A stretch of 64,000 bases of DNA from Levilactobacillus cerevisiae (lineage in GTDB: Bacteria; Bacillota; Bacilli; Lactobacillales; Lactobacillaceae), in the NCBI RefSeq assembly GCF_003946245.1, contig NZ_RHNN01000015.1, forward strand, positions 1 through 64,000, written 5' to 3'. Shown piece by piece: positions 43,334 to 52,863 of the stretch. Position numbers and translations under genes: made by a program. How positions within the stretch are numbered: position 1 is the first letter of the stretch; each line of letters opens with the position of its first letter. A model generated the notes under the pieces. It did not search any database and was not told the DNA's origin. It worked only from the letters and a program-made list of their open reading frames with translations.

Positions 43334-43520
43334 GCGTCTATGTACGCGTGAGTTTGCCAAATTTAGGCTCAGCCGTGGGATTTTCTAAGTGGTTTTCATA
43401 GAGATGGCGACTTTGAAACGTGGCCTGGGTGGTTCAAAGCGAGCTGGCAGACCGTTTCTCAGGCTGCCGGTGGCCTATCCACAGTGTTTCAGCCTAAGTT
43501 TGGCGAACGGTAAGCCGGTG
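43334..43520 (+). repeat. Large structured intergenic repeat, copy D (right module)
   Basis: Starts at the core (GCGTCTATGTACGCGTGAG) and runs through AAATTTAGGCTCAGCCGTGGG, the CTTTGAA/TTCAAAG hairpin, a GGCAG/CTGCC hairpin (43446-43468), and ends GGCGAACGGTAAGCCGGTGGG. No left module is recognisable before it. It lies between prkC and rsgA. Confidence 0.8.
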
Positions 43521-43620
43521 GGACGCCACCTAAAATTGACTTAACACAATCTGCCCTAAAACTAGTGCCCAACGCCAAATTAGTGTAAACTGGAAAGAAA
43601 GAGTTTAAAGGAGGTGCTGC
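43521..43620. other. rsgA upstream region
   Basis: About 100 bases after repeat D, ending in the AAAGGAGG site of rsgA (43608-43615). No clear promoter is seen apart from a weak TGTAAACT-like -10 near 43586. Confidence 0.3.
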
Positions 43621-44517
43621 ATGTCAGAAGGACAGATTCGCCAGTCGCTCAGTGGCTTTTATGATATCTACAGTGACGGTAAAACGTACCGAACGCGTGC
43701 GCGGGGGAATTTTCGTAAACGCAAGATTACGCCTTTAGTGGGCGACCGGGTGACCTTTGAAAGTACATCGCCCAAAGAGGGCTACGTGCTGGAAATTTTG
43801 CCGCGGGACAATGAATTGACGCGGCCACCCGTTGCCAACGTGGATCAGGGTGTCGTGGTCACCGCTGTGGCGTCCCCTGAGTTTTCGACCGGCCTACTGG
43901 ACCGCCAATTAATCGCGCTGGAAGTTAGTGATATTACTCCCGTGATTTATTTCACGAAGACCGATTTAATTGACGATGCGCGTTATCGGGAATTTGAAAA
44001 ACTGGCCGCTGGCTACCGGCAGATTGGTTATTCGGTCTGCTTGACCCGTGAGCCGTTTGCGGAAATTGGACTTGATCAGTTGAAACAAGAGCTTGCCGGC
44101 AAAGAAACGGTGATTATGGGCCAGACGGGGGCGGGTAAATCCACCCTGTTAAATCATATTTCACCCGACCTGGCCTTAGCCACCGGTGAGATTTCAACGG
44201 CGCTCAATCGGGGAAAACATACCACGCGAAAGGTTAGTCTGATGCCGATTGCTGGCGGGTTAGTCGCTGATACGCCCGGGTTTTCATCCTACGAAACCTT
44301 GACGATTGATTATCGCGACCTGTGCCACTACTTCCCTGAATTCTTGAATGTAGCCCAGAATTGTCGGTTCCGGGGTTGTGTGCACGTCAATGAGCCGGGC
44401 TGTGCTGTCAAGGATGGCTTAGCTAACGGCGACTTCATGCAGAGTCGGTACGACAATTATCTTCAATTACTAACGTTGTTAAAGAATCAAAAACCAATTT
44501 ATAACAAGAAGAAATGA
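43621..44517 (+). CDS. rsgA: Ribosome small subunit-dependent GTPase RsgA
   Basis: A 298-residue circularly permuted GTPase that checks late 30S assembly. N-terminal OB domain (1-70), GTPase motifs in permuted order: FTKTDLID-type G4, then GQTGAGKSTLLNHI (G1), TTRKVSLMPI, DTPGFSSYE (G3), and a C-terminal zinc site (C-x4-C-x-H-x5-C in CRFRGCVHVNEPGC). ATG 43621 after AAAGGAGG. Heads rsgA-rpe-thiN. Confidence 0.96.
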   Translation: MSEGQIRQSLSGFYDIYSDGKTYRTRARGNFRKRKITPLVGDRVTFESTSPKEGYVLEILPRDNELTRPPVANVDQGVVVTAVASPEFSTGLLDRQLIALEVSDITPVIYFTKTDLIDDARYREFEKLAAGYRQIGYSVCLTREPFAEIGLDQLKQELAGKETVIMGQTGAGKSTLLNHISPDLALATGEISTALNRGKHTTRKVSLMPIAGGLVADTPGFSSYETLTIDYRDLCHYFPEFLNVAQNCRFRGCVHVNEPGCAVKDGLANGDFMQSRYDNYLQLLTLLKNQKPIYNKKK

Positions 44518-44529
44518 GGAAGAGATTTT

Positions 44530-45183
44530 ATGATTAAAGTAGCCCCATCAATTTTAAGTGCAGATTACGTGAACTTACAACCCGATATCGAAATGGTCGA
44601 CAAGGCCGGCGCTGAAGTCTTACACATCGACATCATGGACGGCAACTTTGTTCCGGCATTGTCTTACGGTCCCGGTTGGGTTAAAGCAATTCGGCCAATT
44701 ACCAAGATGGTTTTGGACGTGCACATGATGGTTCAAAACCCAGAACGTTACGTCGAAGACTTTGCCAAGGCTGGTGCTGACATCATCGGTGTGCACGTTG
44801 AAGCAACGCCACACATTCACCGGGCCTTACAAATGATTCAAAACGCCGGTGTGACCCCAGAAGTTGTCATCAACCCCGGGACTCCCGTTGCCATGATCGA
44901 ACCCGTCTTAGACATGGTTGGCCAAGTGCTGGTCATGACGGTCAACCCTGGTTTTGGTGGTCAGAAGTTCTTACACAGCACGGTCGCCAAGATTGCTGAA
45001 CTGGATGCCATCAAGAAGGCCAAGGGCTACGACTTTGATATCGAAGTCGATGGTGGTGTCAACAATGAAACCGTTATTGAATGCGCCAACGCCGGTGCAA
45101 CGGTTGCTGTAGCTGGTTCATACGTCTTTAATGCCGCTGACCCAGTTGCCCAAATTCAAGCCCTGAAGGACGCAACTAAATAA
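44530..45183 (+). CDS. rpe: Ribulose-phosphate 3-epimerase
   Basis: A 217-residue TIM-barrel enzyme interconverting ribulose-5-P and xylulose-5-P. In a heterofermentative lactobacillus this is the entry to phosphoketolase. Motifs: APSILSADYVNL, VLHIDIMDGNFVPALSYGP (metal ligands), DVHMMVQNPERYV, MTVNPGFGGQKF and EVDGGVNNETV. ATG 44530 with GAGGAAGAG. The last base of its stop is the first base of the thiN ATG. Confidence 0.96.
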   Translation: MIKVAPSILSADYVNLQPDIEMVDKAGAEVLHIDIMDGNFVPALSYGPGWVKAIRPITKMVLDVHMMVQNPERYVEDFAKAGADIIGVHVEATPHIHRALQMIQNAGVTPEVVINPGTPVAMIEPVLDMVGQVLVMTVNPGFGGQKFLHSTVAKIAELDAIKKAKGYDFDIEVDGGVNNETVIECANAGATVAVAGSYVFNAADPVAQIQALKDATK

Positions 45184-45857
45184 TGCCCCGGGGCGGAACG
45201 TTTAATTTATTGGTGGGGGGACCCAAGGCTAATTGGCCGGCGGACCTCACTGAGACAATTGTTGGCCCCTGGATTGGCGTTGATCGGGGGACTTTACGGT
45301 TGATCGAACACAACGTGCAACCAGTGGCCGCCATTGGGGATTTCGATTCCTTGGCAGCCCCGGAATTGCAACGGGTTCGGCGCAATGTGAAAGACATTCG
45401 CCAATCACAACCCGAAAAAGATTTTACAGATACCCAGATGGCGGTTTCCGTGGCCTTTAGTGACTACGGTGCTGATCAGGTGGACATTTATGGTGCCACG
45501 GGTGGTCGGTTAGACCACTTTTTGGCGAACCTCTTTATCGTGTTGGAGCCACAGTACAAACGGTATGCCAGTCGTATTCGCTTGATTGACAAGCAAAATA
45601 CGATTACGTACTATTTACCAGGGCACTACACGCTGAAGAAGGAACCGGACAAGAATTATCTGGCCTTCGTACCACTGACGCCCATCGATCATCTGAGTTT
45701 GATTGATGAGAAATATACGCTCCATGACGAACCAATTCCGTACCCGATTTCCTTTGCTAGCAACGAATTTGTTGGCGACACGGGCGAGTTTCAGTTCGAC
45801 ACGGGCGTGCTCTGTGTGATTCAAAGCTGTGACACGTACGAGGCGCGGCATGAGTAG
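45183..45857 (+). CDS. thiN: Thiamine pyrophosphokinase
   Basis: A 224-residue enzyme making thiamine diphosphate from thiamine and ATP, needed by phosphoketolase and pyruvate enzymes. Evidence: IGVDRGTLRLIEHNVQPVAAIGDFDSL (Asp-rich site), QPEKDFTDTQMAV, IYGATGGRLDHFLANL, and the C-terminal beta domain. ATG 45183 overlaps the rpe stop. The rsgA-rpe-thiN order is conserved in Firmicutes. Confidence 0.94.
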   Translation: MPRGGTFNLLVGGPKANWPADLTETIVGPWIGVDRGTLRLIEHNVQPVAAIGDFDSLAAPELQRVRRNVKDIRQSQPEKDFTDTQMAVSVAFSDYGADQVDIYGATGGRLDHFLANLFIVLEPQYKRYASRIRLIDKQNTITYYLPGHYTLKKEPDKNYLAFVPLTPIDHLSLIDEKYTLHDEPIPYPISFASNEFVGDTGEFQFDTGVLCVIQSCDTYEARHE

Positions 45858-45886
45858 CGTTCCGTGCACTAACTCATAAATATACC

Positions 45887-45929
45887 AATAGGCCTAACCC
45901 TGCAAGCTTGCTGGGGTAGGCCTATTTTG
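45887..45929 (+). terminator. Terminator after thiN
   Basis: AATAGGCCTAACCC / GGGGTAGGCCTATT, a 14-bp stem with one G-U pair, and a 12-base loop; tail TTTTGT. Confidence 0.9.
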
Positions 45930-45950
45930 TGCTAAAAAACTGGCAGTCTG

Positions 45951-46412
45951 GCAACGTTGTTTAAAGCTGCCGGCTTACCGTTCGCCAAATTTAGGTCGGA
46001 ACGCTGTGGGGAGGACGGCCCAAGCCAAAGAGCGGTCTTGGAGCTCGCTTTGAACCGCCCACCCCGCGTTTCAAAGTCGCCATTTTCCAAGAAGACGACA
46101 TGGAAAATCCCACGGCTGAGCCTAAATTTGGCTCACTCACGCCTACATAGACGATGACCAATTATTCTGGACAAATGTCGCCAGTCCAGCGATTGTCAGA
46201 TCAATATCATGTTGAAGTACCAACTTTAACCGGAGGAGGACAGAGATGGAGGCAGCTGTGTCGACGGTGTTAGCTGAGATTTCTCAGCTTACAGCGTGGG
46301 ACGAGTTTGGAGACTGACGGTTTTTGTCAGGCTTCAAACCGAGCCGGAGGACCGTTCCTCAGACCGCAGGCGTTCCCCACAGCAGACGGAATCTCTGGCA
46401 GCCGCAGGTGGC
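45951..46412 (-). repeat. Large structured intergenic repeat, copy E (full length, reversed)
   Basis: The most complete copy, in opposite orientation to A-D. Read on the minus strand it runs from GCCACCTGCGGCTGCC (46412) through the left module with AGCTGAG/CTCAGCT hairpin (46289-46272), the core, GAGCC/GGCTC, an ATTTTCCA/TGGAAAAT hairpin (46108-46082), CTTTGAA/TTCAAAG, CCAAG/CTTGG (46041-46020), and ends at GGTAAGCCGGCAG...CAACGTTGC (45951). Lies between thiN and the converging GNAT gene. Confidence 0.88.
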
Positions 46413-46459
46413 AATTTTTAATTAATCTTGTGGCTTATATCTCTGGTTAGCTGGGGCGT

Positions 46460-46891
46460 TCAACTGTATCTCAAATTAATTATGGGATAGGGGCGGCCGT
46501 CACTGTCAGTGGCCGACCGTGAGACGATTTCAAATCCCTCATGCCGGTAAAAGGCTAGTGCACCGGGATTCTGAGCGTTGACCGTGACTGCTTGAATGTG
46601 ATCTGTGGTTAGCAACTGTTGCACAATGTCATGACCGTATCCGCAGCGAAAATAAGTGGGGTCCAGAAATAGCATCACCAAGTCGTTATCTGCCGTGCCG
46701 GAGAAGCCAACAAGGGTATCGCCTACTTGCCACTTCAGGAGCTTTACCTGCGCAAAATAGCCGGGGAGCGCCTGCTCGATGGCGGCGTGGTCGGTGGCGG
46801 TTAGGAAATGATGGGTGGCCCTGACGGAACGGTCCCAGAGCGCTACTAGGTGGGGATAGTCTGTGCTGGTCGCAATTTGTGGGTTGAGCAT
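46460..46891 (-). CDS. GNAT family N-acetyltransferase
   Basis: A 143-residue acetyltransferase. Motifs: LVALWDRSVRATHHFL near the N terminus, the FRCGYGHDIVQQLL acetyl-CoA loop (R/Q-x-x-G-x-G/A type), VNAQNPGALAFYRHEGFEIVSRS, and the ending RPYPIINLRYS. The 'GF...RS..D..GRPYPI..L' tail resembles YjaB-like enzymes. ATG 46891 (minus) with GAGGAGG upstream; the frame is open 24 codons further upstream without a site. Substrate unknown. It stands alone on the minus strand. Confidence 0.85.
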   Translation of the reverse strand: MLNPQIATSTDYPHLVALWDRSVRATHHFLTATDHAAIEQALPGYFAQVKLLKWQVGDTLVGFSGTADNDLVMLFLDPTYFRCGYGHDIVQQLLTTDHIQAVTVNAQNPGALAFYRHEGFEIVSRSATDSDGRPYPIINLRYS

Positions 46892-47042
46892 AGGGGAATG
46901 ACCTCCTCGTCGTTGAATGGGTGTGTAAGGGGCGTAAAATCTTAAATCCGGTAAAGTTGCCAATTGTCTGGTAAACTATTCTTATAGAAGAGATTGTCCT
47001 TGCAGTTAACCAGTAAGTGGCTAGATACGAAAAAATTTAGGA

Positions 47043-47084
47043 AAATAAAAAAGCACCAACCAGCGAATGCTGATCCGTGCTTTC
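47043..47084 (-). terminator. Terminator of rpmB
   Basis: On the minus strand: AAAGCACGGATCAGC / GCTGGTTGGTGCTTT stem with loop ATTC and six T in a row, then ATTTT. Confidence 0.85.
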
Positions 47085-47103
47085 AAGATTACCGTGTCTA
47101 AAA

Positions 47104-47289
47104 CTAGACGCGAGTGACCTTACCTGATTTCAGAGTCCGGGTAGAAATCCAGACCTTCTTCGGCTTACCGTCCACTAAGATGCGAACCTTTTGTAAGTTC
47201 GGCTTCCAAGAGCGACGACTGGAGTTCAAGGCGTGGGAACGCTTGTTACCGAAGCGTGTCCGCTTGCCGTTGATAAAATCTTTTGCCAT
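47104..47289 (-). CDS. rpmB: 50S ribosomal protein L28
   Basis: A 61-residue L28: [37 protein letters not shown]... with the GNKRSHAL signature. ATG 47289 (minus) with AGGAGGG upstream. Transcribed away from the yloU-like gene and fakA, the normal divergent arrangement in Firmicutes. The protein lacks zinc-binding cysteines. Confidence 0.97.
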   Translation of the reverse strand: MAKDFINGKRTRFGNKRSHALNSSRRSWKPNLQKVRILVDGKPKKVWISTRTLKSGKVTRV

Positions 47290-47352
47290 GGCGTAAACCC
47301 TCCTTTATGGATTCATTACTTTTAAAAAGCAGTGCTTTTTACTCACCTGAAT

Positions 47353-47381
47353 AATTTACCATACAATTTTGTGGAAAGCAA
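47353..47381 (-). promoter_or_regulatory. Promoter of rpmB
   Basis: Minus strand TTGCTT (47381-47376), 17-bp spacer, TAAATT (47358-47353). Confidence 0.6.
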
Positions 47382-47522
47382 TGTTTTCTTTCAAGGAAAT
47401 TTACTTGACACTTATTTACCGTAAGGACACGCATTTCGGAGTTCCTATTTCTATTTTTGCGTTGGTTGTGGTAAGATTAATTTCTGTTAAAGATTCTATA
47501 TCCAGACAAGGAGGCTATTTCC

Positions 47523-47885
47523 ATGGCCGTAAAGATTAAAACGCAGTACGGAACAATTGATATTACCAATGAAGTGATTGCGACCGTTGTTGGGGGTGCC
47601 GCGACTGATAACTATGGTGTCGTGGGCATGGCAAGTAAGAATCAGATTCGTGACAACGTTAACGATATCTTACGGCGGGAGAATTATGCCCGCGGAGTCG
47701 TCGTTCGCCAAGAAGAGAACGGCGTTGCCATTGACGTTTACGTGATTGCCAGCTACGGAACCAAGATTTCCGAAGTCTCACGCAGCGTCCAATCTAAAGT
47801 TAAATATAACCTAGAAACAATGCTGGGGGTTACCGCAAACTCAGTGAACGTGATTGTACAAGGGGTGCGGGTGTTGGCTGATTAG
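47523..47885 (+). CDS. Asp23/Gls24 family protein (YloU type)
   Basis: A 120-residue cytosolic protein of the Asp23 family: MAVKIKTQYGTIDITNEVIATVVGGAATDNYGVVGMA and VRQEENGVAIDVYVIASYGTKISEVS. It sits directly before fakA as YloU does before YloV in Bacillus. ATG 47523 with AAGGAGG. It may assist the fatty-acid kinase step, which is only a context inference. It is a paralogue of the yqhY product. Confidence 0.92.
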   Translation: MAVKIKTQYGTIDITNEVIATVVGGAATDNYGVVGMASKNQIRDNVNDILRRENYARGVVVRQEENGVAIDVYVIASYGTKISEVSRSVQSKVKYNLETMLGVTANSVNVIVQGVRVLAD

Positions 47886-47917
47886 CCAATCGTACTGAAA
47901 TCAAGGAGGAAACTTAG

Positions 47918-49603
47918 TTGAAAGTAACAGAAATTACTAATCTTGAGTTTGGTAAGATGGTCCAAGCCGCCTCGCAAAAGCTAAACCAAAACGCTGATTT
48001 TATTAATTCATTAAATGTCTTCCCGGTTCCTGATGGGGATACGGGGACTAACATGAGCCTGTCACTGCAAAGTGGGGCCAAGTACGAACGCGATGCTGAC
48101 AGCACGGCGGTCGGCACCTTAGCCACGGCTTTAGCTAAGGGCTTATTGATGGGCGCACGGGGCAACTCCGGCGTAATCCTGTCACAAATTTTCCGGGGCT
48201 TTTCCAAGAAAATTGCGGATAACGAAACGCTGACAGCCCAAGATTTAGCGGATGGCTTCGCAGCCGGCGCAGAAACCGCCTATAAGGCCGTTATGAAGCC
48301 GACGGAAGGAACTATCCTCACCGTTGTCCGCGAAGGCGCTCAGGCCGGCTTAAACACGGCTAAGGAGTCCGATGACGTTTTAGCTGTCATGGACGCTATT
48401 TTTGAGGCCGCCAAGGATGCTTTGGCTACGACGCCAGACCTTTTGCCTGTTTTGAAGCAGGTGGGGGTTGTGGATTCTGGTGGTCAAGGGCTGACCTTTG
48501 TGTTGGAAGCCTTTAACGACTCATTGAATGGCCGCGTTGCCGAAGAGGGCGACTACAAGCCAGACGATGCCGAAATGGACGAAATGATCGACGCCGCCCA
48601 TCACCAGAGTGTGCAAGGTAAGTTGGATCCTGACAGCATTAAGTACGGTTACTGTACCGAAATTATGGTGCGAATCGGTCGCGGGAAACAAGTTGACCAC
48701 GACTTTGATTACGATACCTTCTACAAGTACCTGGCCGATTTAGGGGATTCCCTGTTGGTAGTTAACGATGAAGAAATCGTGAAAGTTCACGTCCACACGG
48801 AACATCCAGGCAAGGTTATCGCCTGGGGCCAAGAATTTGGTGATTTAGCCAAGGTCAAGGTTGATAACATGCGGATGCAACAAGAAACCATCATGGAACA
48901 CGACGAAGAGGCCGGCGTGGCACCCGTTGCCACCGAGGAAGAACCTGCTGATACGGCAATCATTGCGATTGCTGCAGGTGAAGGCCTCGGAACGCTCTTT
49001 AAGAGCCTCGGCGTCACCCACGTGGTGAATGGTGGTCAGACCATGAATCCAAGCACCCAGGACATCGTGGACGCCATCAATCAGAGCCAAGCGAAGCGAG
49101 CAATCGTCTTGCCGAACAACAAGAATATTTTCTTAGCCGCTGAGCAAGCCGCTAAGGTTGCTGATATTCCGGCAGTAATCGTGCATTCAAAGACCGTTTC
49201 ACAAGGCATGACGGCCATGCTCGGGTACAATCCAGATGCTGAATTGGACGAAAACCAAGAGGCCATGGAAGATAATTTGAGCGCCGTGAAGAGTGGTCAA
49301 GTGACCCACGCCATTCGCGATACCCAACTTGATGGTTTTGACATCAAGGAAGGGAACTTCATGGGCATCGTCGACGGGACCATCAAAGTGACCGATGCCG
49401 ATTTGCTAGAGACGGCCGTAGACACCGTGAAAGCAATGCTCGATGATGATAGTGAAATTATTACGATTATTTATGGCGCCGACACGACGGCTGAAGTTGC
49501 CGATGACTTGCAACAACAGATCGAAGCGCTGGACGATGATTTAGAAACAGAAGTTCATGAAGGGGACCAACCGGTTTACCCATTCTTGATTTCGGTTGAA
49601 TAA
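47918..49603 (+). CDS. fakA: Fatty acid kinase catalytic subunit FakA (DAK2/DegV-like)
   Basis: A 561-residue protein. The N-terminal DhaL/DAK2 domain (about 1-200) shows the ATP-metal site VPDGDTGTNMSLS and MGARGNSGVILSQIFRGF. A middle domain and the C-terminal domain (about 320-561, with VVNGGQTMNPSTQDIVDAI and VLPNNKNI) follow. FakA phosphorylates fatty acids bound to FakB for use by PlsY; plsX and acpP just downstream fit that lipid role. TTG start at 47918 with AAGGAGGA upstream. Family length is normal. Formerly YloV. Confidence 0.93.
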   Translation: MKVTEITNLEFGKMVQAASQKLNQNADFINSLNVFPVPDGDTGTNMSLSLQSGAKYERDADSTAVGTLATALAKGLLMGARGNSGVILSQIFRGFSKKIADNETLTAQDLADGFAAGAETAYKAVMKPTEGTILTVVREGAQAGLNTAKESDDVLAVMDAIFEAAKDALATTPDLLPVLKQVGVVDSGGQGLTFVLEAFNDSLNGRVAEEGDYKPDDAEMDEMIDAAHHQSVQGKLDPDSIKYGYCTEIMVRIGRGKQVDHDFDYDTFYKYLADLGDSLLVVNDEEIVKVHVHTEHPGKVIAWGQEFGDLAKVKVDNMRMQQETIMEHDEEAGVAPVATEEEPADTAIIAIAAGEGLGTLFKSLGVTHVVNGGQTMNPSTQDIVDAINQSQAKRAIVLPNNKNIFLAAEQAAKVADIPAVIVHSKTVSQGMTAMLGYNPDAELDENQEAMEDNLSAVKSGQVTHAIRDTQLDGFDIKEGNFMGIVDGTIKVTDADLLETAVDTVKAMLDDDSEIITIIYGADTTAEVADDLQQQIEALDDDLETEVHEGDQPVYPFLISVE

Positions 49604-49613
49604 CTGGCAAACG

Positions 49614-49647
49614 AAAAAAGATTGGGCTAACCGTCCAGTCTTTTTTT
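49614..49647 (+). terminator. Terminator after fakA
   Basis: AAAAGATTGGG / (T)CCAGTCTTTT stem, loop CTAACCG, seven T. Confidence 0.8.
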
Positions 49648-49676
49648 CGCTATCTCTAGCGACGGGAGGGAAATAA

Positions 49677-51710
49677 ATGACAAGTTTAAGCGACAGTGTG
49701 GCTGCGCTAGCGGGCGTTGGTCCCAAGCGGGTTCAGGCACTCAAAGGATTAGAGATTGAAAATATTAATGATCTATTGACCTACTTTCCCTTCCGTTACG
49801 AAGATTTGCAGGCGAAAGATCCTGAAGAACTGACGGATCAGGCCAAGGTCACGTTGAAGGGGACTGTTGCTGGTGCGCCCGTTCTGACCCGTTTTGGGCG
49901 GAAAAAGAATCGGTTAAATTTTCGCTTGTTATTGGATGAACACACCGTGATTCCGGTCACCTTCTTCAACCAGCCTTGGTTGAAGGATAAGTTGGAAGTT
50001 GGCAACGAGATTGTGGTTTACGGCCGGTTTGATGCCAAGCGGCAGAGCCTGGCGGGTATGAAGATCTTGGCTAGTGCCGACAGTGGCATGGGCTCCATCT
50101 ATCCGGCCAACAAGGAAATTCGCCAGGCAACGATTCAGAAATTGGTCGAGGCGGCGTTTGAGATTTACGAGCCGGTGATTGTGGACTTGATTCCGGAACC
50201 TCTACGTGAACAATACCGGCTATTGCACCGGAAAGAAATGCTCCATGACATGCATTTCCCGGCCGACGCGAACGCCGCACAGGCTGCCCGCCGCACGGCC
50301 AAGTTCGAGGAATTTTATTTATTTGAATTACGCTTACAGATTGTTCGGCAACAGGACCACACGTTGCACGGCCAGGCCTTTCATTACGATTTGGCTAAGT
50401 TGAAGGCCTTTATTGATTCGCTACCTTACGAGTTGACCCACGCACAGAAAAAAGTGGTCAACGAAATTTGTTTTGATTTAAAACGGCCCATTCACATGAA
50501 TCGGCTCCTCCAAGGGGATGTCGGGAGTGGGAAAACGGTGGTGGCCGCCATCGCCATGTATGCGACGATTACCGCCGGAGCACAGGCCGCGTTGATGGCG
50601 CCGACCGAAATCTTGGCTGAGCAACACGCCAATAATTTTGCCAAACTGTTTGCGGACTTCCCGGTCAACGTCGCATTACTGACCGGTGCCACCAAGCCGG
50701 CCGCACGGAAGACACTGTTGCCCCAAATCAAGAGCGGCGGTGTTGACCTGTTAATCGGAACCCATGCCCTGATTCAGCCGGAAGTGGCCTATCACCATCT
50801 CGGATTAGCCGTGATTGATGAGCAACACCGGTTCGGGGTCAATCAACGTCAAGCGTTACGAGAAAAGGGCCAACAGCCCGACGTGTTAGCTATGACGGCC
50901 ACCCCGATTCCCCGCACGCTGGCGATTACAGCTTACGGTGAAATGGATGTTTCGGTGATCAACGAGCTACCAGCGGGCCGGCAACCGATTAAGACCAGTT
51001 GGATTCGCAGTAATCAAGTGGACGCCACGTTGCGCCAGGTGATGGCCGAGCTCAGCACGGGCTCTCAGGCCTACGTGGTGACGCCGTTGATTGAAGAGTC
51101 TGAGGCCGTCGATATGAAAAATGCCGAGGCCATTTACGCCCGGTTCAAGGAGCAATTTGAACCGAAGTACAAGGTCGGTCTCCTGCATGGTCGCATGAAG
51201 GATGAAGAAAAGAACGCCATCATGGCCGCCTTTAAGGCCAACGAATTTCAAGTGCTGGTGGCGACGACCGTGATTGAGGTGGGGGTCGACGTCCCCAATG
51301 CCACCCTCATGTTGATCTACGATGCCGACCACTTTGGTCTCGCCCAACTGCATCAATTGCGGGGCCGAGTCGGCCGGGGGACGCGGGCTTCGGCGTGCAT
51401 TTTGATTGCCGATCCGAAAAATCAATTGGCCGTGGAACGCATGACCACGATGACCAGTACGAATGACGGCTTCGTGTTGTCACAAAAAGACTTGGAATTG
51501 CGGGGCCCGGGTGATATTCTGGGAAGAAAGCAGTCCGGGGTTCCCGACTTCAAAGTGGGTGACCCGGTCGCTGACCTCAATATTTTGAGTGCTGCACAAC
51601 AAGCGGCTAAAGAAACGGTGGCTTCGCCAAACTGGGCGGATAAGGATACTAACTTAGCGTTGGCGGCCTTCCTGAGCACTACTGCGCACCAGAATACCAC
51701 CATGGATTAA
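49677..51710 (+). CDS. recG: ATP-dependent DNA helicase RecG
   Basis: A 677-residue helicase that remodels stalled forks and Holliday junctions. N-terminal wedge/OB domain (about 1-170), Walker A GDVGSGKTVVAAIAMY, TAPTEILAEQHA, DEQHRFGVNQR (DExx box), TATPIPRTLAIT, VVTPLIEESE, and the TRG motif region QLRGRVGRGTRASACI. ATG 49677 with GGGAGGG. The recG-plsX-acpP-rnc-smc-ftsY order matches Bacillus (without fapR and fabD/fabG here). Confidence 0.97.
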   Translation: MTSLSDSVAALAGVGPKRVQALKGLEIENINDLLTYFPFRYEDLQAKDPEELTDQAKVTLKGTVAGAPVLTRFGRKKNRLNFRLLLDEHTVIPVTFFNQPWLKDKLEVGNEIVVYGRFDAKRQSLAGMKILASADSGMGSIYPANKEIRQATIQKLVEAAFEIYEPVIVDLIPEPLREQYRLLHRKEMLHDMHFPADANAAQAARRTAKFEEFYLFELRLQIVRQQDHTLHGQAFHYDLAKLKAFIDSLPYELTHAQKKVVNEICFDLKRPIHMNRLLQGDVGSGKTVVAAIAMYATITAGAQAALMAPTEILAEQHANNFAKLFADFPVNVALLTGATKPAARKTLLPQIKSGGVDLLIGTHALIQPEVAYHHLGLAVIDEQHRFGVNQRQALREKGQQPDVLAMTATPIPRTLAITAYGEMDVSVINELPAGRQPIKTSWIRSNQVDATLRQVMAELSTGSQAYVVTPLIEESEAVDMKNAEAIYARFKEQFEPKYKVGLLHGRMKDEEKNAIMAAFKANEFQVLVATTVIEVGVDVPNATLMLIYDADHFGLAQLHQLRGRVGRGTRASACILIADPKNQLAVERMTTMTSTNDGFVLSQKDLELRGPGDILGRKQSGVPDFKVGDPVADLNILSAAQQAAKETVASPNWADKDTNLALAAFLSTTAHQNTTMD

Positions 51711-51745
51711 CGGAGACTAAATTTGATTGAACGAGGAGATTACTC

Positions 51746-52780
51746 ATGAAAATTGCTGTAGATGCAATGGGTGGTGACTATGCACCCGCTGAAATCGTCA
51801 AGGGCATTGAACTCGCTCGGGACGCTTATCCGGACATTGAATTCTTGTTGTATGGCCAGGAAGAAAAGGTGCAACCACTCCTCCAAGACACCACGCGCAT
51901 CACCCTGGTGCCCGCACCAGAAGTGATTGCAATGGAAGACGAACCCGTTCGCGCTGTGCGCCGGAAAAAGAATTCCAGCATCGTGTTGGCCGCTACAGCC
52001 GTCCGCGAGGGGGAGGCCGATGCTTTCTTCTCCGCTGGGAACACCGGTGCCGTCCTGGCCGCTGGCCTACTCATCGTGGGTCGGATCAAGGGTATCGACC
52101 GTCCCGGGTTAACCACGACGCTGCCCGTTTTGCAGAAGCCGGACCAATCCAGCTTTGTGATGCTGGATGTGGGGGCCAATGCCGATACCAAACCATTTAA
52201 CGTGGTCCAGTACGCCATCATGGGCCAGTACTACGCCCAATCCGTGATGCACGTTGAAAAGCCCCGCGTCGGTCTGCTAAATAACGGGACCGAAGCTGAC
52301 AAGGGTGACAAGAATCACCGGGCGATTCACGAAGCCCTGTCTGCCATGGACGAAATTAATTTCGTCGGCAACGTGGAATCTCGTGAATTATTAAACGGTG
52401 CGGCCGACGTTGTGGTGACCGATGGCTTCACGGGTAACGCGACGTTAAAAGCTATCGAAGGCACGGCCCTGTCCATGCTGAAGCTCATCAAGGGTGAGAT
52501 CATGGGCGGCGGCTTAGGCGGTAAGATTGGCGCTAGCATGTTGCGCCCGGTCTTTCGTAACGTCCAGAGTGCCATGGATTACTCCCAATACGGGGGGGCG
52601 GTTCTCCTGGGGTTGAAGGCGCCCGTCGTTAAGACCCACGGCTCAACTAAGGCACCAACCGTTAAGAATACGATTGGCCAAATCCACGAGTTATTAGCCA
52701 GCAAGAGTGCGGATCAGTTAGTCACGTACTTTGCCGAACACGCTGAAGAAATGAGTGCACTGAAGGATTCTCTGAAGTAG
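51746..52780 (+). CDS. plsX: Phosphate acyltransferase PlsX
   Basis: A 344-residue enzyme making acyl-phosphate from acyl-ACP, feeding PlsY for phospholipid synthesis. Motifs: MKIAVDAMGGDYAPAEIVKGIELA, SIVLAATAVREGEADAFFSAGNTGAVLAAGL, RPGLTTTLPV, LLNNGTEADKGD, VVVTDGFTGNATLKA. ATG 51746 with GAGGAG. No FapR gene precedes it, unlike Bacillus. Confidence 0.97.
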   Translation: MKIAVDAMGGDYAPAEIVKGIELARDAYPDIEFLLYGQEEKVQPLLQDTTRITLVPAPEVIAMEDEPVRAVRRKKNSSIVLAATAVREGEADAFFSAGNTGAVLAAGLLIVGRIKGIDRPGLTTTLPVLQKPDQSSFVMLDVGANADTKPFNVVQYAIMGQYYAQSVMHVEKPRVGLLNNGTEADKGDKNHRAIHEALSAMDEINFVGNVESRELLNGAADVVVTDGFTGNATLKAIEGTALSMLKLIKGEIMGGGLGGKIGASMLRPVFRNVQSAMDYSQYGGAVLLGLKAPVVKTHGSTKAPTVKNTIGQIHELLASKSADQLVTYFAEHAEEMSALKDSLK

Positions 52781-52863
52781 CTGCTTATAATAGGGAATTG
52801 GCTAGACAAGGACCGGCAAAACGGTTAGACTACTATTTGAATACTGTGAGCGAGGGATTATTA

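Noticed and set aside
43176-43388. 70-residue open frame just after prkC
   Set aside because: It crosses the prkC terminator and enters repeat copy D; no ribosome binding site and no family resemblance.
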